Source of the DNA: Stenotrophomonas humi
Lineage (GTDB): Bacteria > Pseudomonadota > Gammaproteobacteria > Xanthomonadales > Xanthomonadaceae
Length of the DNA stretch: 64,000 nt
Direction: 5' to 3'
Assembly: GCF_001431415.1 (NCBI RefSeq)
Contig: NZ_LDJI01000045.1
Span: 1-64,000, forward strand
Every line of letters begins with the position of its first letter. Position 1 is the first letter of the stretch. The notes under the pieces were generated by a model, which saw only the letters and a program-made list of their open reading frames with translations, was not told where the DNA came from and made no database searches. Of this stretch, positions 62,542-64,000 are shown piece after piece. The position numbers and the translations under genes were made by a program.

Positions 62542-64000
62542 ATGAAAGCAACCCACCTGATGCGCGTCGCCGCCATATTGGCCGGCATCACACTGGCCGC
62601 GCCCGGCTTCGCCGCCACCACGGATTTCGGCACCTGCGGCACCAGCCTGAAAAACGCGGCCGCCGCCCAGAGCATCAGTGCCGAACGCTTCGACCAGCTC
62701 TTCGCCGACATCACCCCCGATCTCAGCGTGTTGCCATTGCTCAACGCGCAGCCGGAATTCACCACGCCGCTCTGGGACTATCTCGCGGCGCTGGTCGACA
62801 GCCAGCGCATCAACGATGGACGTAACCGTCTTGCCCAGCACCGCGCCTTGCTTGAGCAGGTGTCCGCCCAATACGGCGTCGACCCGGCCACGATCGTGGC
62901 GGTATGGGGCGTGGAGAGCGATTACGGCCGCGTGTTCGGCAAACGTCCCCTGCTGCAGTCACTGGCCACGCTGTCCTGCAATGGCCGGCGGCAACCGTTC
63001 TTCAAGGGCGAGTTGCTGGCCCTGCTCAAATTGATCGACAAGGGCGACCTCAACCCCGCTGGCTTGACCGGTTCCTGGGCCGGCGCTTTCGGCCACACCC
63101 AGTTCATGCCGTCGACCTACGCACGCATTGCGGTGGATGGCGACGGCGACGGCCGCCGTGATCTGGTCGCCAGCATTCCCGACGCACTGGCTTCCACTGC
63201 CAACTACCTCAAGCAGTCCGGCTGGCGCACGGGCCAGCCGTGGGGTGTCGAAGTCCGTATCCCGGCAGGCTTCAACGCTGCGCTTGCCGGCCGCACCCAG
63301 CGCAAGCCACTGGCTGACTGGCGCACGCTCGGCATCACCCTGGTCGACGGTACGCCGTTGCAGGTGCCGGCCATCGCCGACGATGCCAACGCCGCACTGC
63401 TGCTGCCAGCCGGTGCCAAGGGCCCGGCACTGCTGGTGTTCCGCAACTACGACGCGATCTATTCCTATAACGCCGCCGAGAGTTATGCGTTGGCCATCGC
63501 CACCCTGGCCGATCGTCTGCGCGGCGGCAACGGCCTTGCTGCAGCCTGGCCAACCGATGACCCGGGCATTGGTCGCGACGAGCGCCGCGAACTCCAGACC
63601 CTGCTGCTGGCCCGTGGCCACGACATCGGCAGCGCCGATGGCATGGTCGGCAACGCCACCCGGCGCGCCATCCAGGTCGAGCAGCAGCGGCTGGGCTGGA
63701 AGGACGCCGATGGCCGCGCCGGCACCCGCATCCTGCAGGCGCTGCGCGACGCCAGACCTGCCGAGCCCACCGCGTTCCGGCTACCGGCCGGCTACCAGCA
63801 ACTTGTCCAATCACCGATCGTACGGAGCAACGTTTCAATGAAGGATGTGCAGGGCCTGAGCACAGGCGACTTCAACGGCTTCACCGCCTGGAAGGTGGAA
63901 ACCCCGTTCTCGACCGCGGCGATCAGCGTGTTCGGTGGCCAGCTGCTGTCGTTCATTCCCAAAGGCGGGCAGGAGGTGATGTGGCTTTCGCCCACTGCCA
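62542..64000 (+). CDS. MltB-type lytic murein transglycosylase, open into a mutarotase
   Basis: The first 430 residues form a lytic transglycosylase: signal peptide MKATHLMRVAAILAGITLAA, then the MltB catalytic region with Glu125 in VWGVESDYGR and the later GAFGHTQFMPSTY. A peptidoglycan-binding domain follows at about 340-405 (RRELQTLLLARGHDIGSADGMVG). It cuts glycan strands to 1,6-anhydro products in the periplasm. AAGGAG precedes ATG 62542. No stop codon separates it from the following gene: the frame continues through an in-frame ATG at 63838 into hexose-6-phosphate mutarotase sequence, and is still open at the window edge. So the encoded product could be a fusion, or the mutarotase is made from an internal start. 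Confidence 0.85.
   Translation, partial: MKATHLMRVAAILAGITLAAPGFAATTDFGTCGTSLKNAAAAQSISAERFDQLFADITPDLSVLPLLNAQPEFTTPLWDYLAALVDSQRINDGRNRLAQHRALLEQVSAQYGVDPATIVAVWGVESDYGRVFGKRPLLQSLATLSCNGRRQPFFKGELLALLKLIDKGDLNPAGLTGSWAGAFGHTQFMPSTYARIAVDGDGDGRRDLVASIPDALASTANYLKQSGWRTGQPWGVEVRIPAGFNAALAGRTQRKPLADWRTLGITLVDGTPLQVPAIADDANAALLLPAGAKGPALLVFRNYDAIYSYNAAESYALAIATLADRLRGGNGLAAAWPTDDPGIGRDERRELQTLLLARGHDIGSADGMVGNATRRAIQVEQQRLGWKDADGRAGTRILQALRDARPAEPTAFRLPAGYQQLVQSPIVRSNVSMKDVQGLSTGDFNGFTAWKVETPFSTAAISVFGGQLLSFIPKGGQEVMWLSPTA
63838..64000 (+). CDS. D-hexose-6-phosphate mutarotase-like protein, N-terminal part
   Basis: From the in-frame ATG 63838 (GGAG about 10 nt upstream) the sequence reads MKDVQGLSTGDFNGFTAWKV and continues SVFGGQLLSFIPKGG and EVMWLSP, which match the N-terminus of YeaD-type aldose-1-epimerase fold mutarotases. 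Only 54 codons are in the window. It is in the same reading frame as the preceding transglycosylase with no stop between. Whether it is a separate protein or a C-terminal domain is open. Confidence 0.7.
   Translation, partial: MKDVQGLSTGDFNGFTAWKVETPFSTAAISVFGGQLLSFIPKGGQEVMWLSPTA

Overview
The window is high-GC bacterial chromosome around the replication origin. Gene content and protein sequences (GyrB, DnaA with its short linker, RnpA, RecBCD, TonB-dependent receptors, extragenic palindromes) point to a gammaproteobacterium of the Xanthomonadaceae, most likely Stenotrophomonas or a close relative. Genus is an inference from remembered family sequences; no search was run.

Layout. 1-3.4 kb (minus): start of a TonB gene, a TPR protein, an M48 lipoprotein protease and a CPBP protease. 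3.4-11.1 kb (minus): gyrB, recF, dnaN, dnaA, with a 1.17-kb gene-free spacer between recF and dnaN. Four perfect parS-like palindromes and one degenerate copy lie between 6.08 and 8.32 kb. The dnaA-dnaN gap looks like oriC, and a diverged inverted copy of it lies on the far side of dnaN. 11.3-17.8 kb (plus): rpmH, rnpA, yidC, a three-domain lipoprotein (NodB deacetylase, caspase-like, TPR) and mnmE. 18-25.6 kb: ABC-F ATPase, GDPD, rhomboid, TerC behind a yybP-ykoY-type manganese riboswitch, an RlmI-like methyltransferase and a dipeptidase. 25.7-33.2 kb (minus): a phytase-like esterase with its TonB-dependent receptor, an amino acid permease, a DUF488 protein, a LysE exporter and an exported deoxyribosyltransferase-like protein. 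33.3-36 kb (plus): rmuC, glutathione peroxidase, GNAT. 36.1-40.4 kb (minus): complete mlaFEDCB-mlaA lipid-transport operon. 40.7-49.7 kb (plus): recC-recB-recD. 49.8-57.4 kb (plus): small lipoprotein, folE, an MksFEB/JetABC condensin operon and a MAPEG protein. 57.7-64 kb: a second TonB-dependent receptor, TauE exporter, YchJ, and an MltB-type transglycosylase whose frame runs without a stop into a hexose-phosphate mutarotase start.

How it fits together. The core is the initiation and segregation region: DnaA, the beta clamp, RecF, gyrase, origin repeats and parS sites, with an SMC-like condensin and RecBCD nearby. Much of the rest serves the envelope: YidC insertion, Mla lipid transport, TonB receptors and peptidoglycan or surface-sugar enzymes.

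The most unusual points are the inverted pair of origin modules bracketing dnaN, the parS cluster partly inside recF, the deacetylase-caspase-TPR lipoprotein, the Jet/Mks condensin without a nuclease subunit, palindromic-repeat DNA read in frame inside recD, and the transglycosylase-mutarotase continuous frame.
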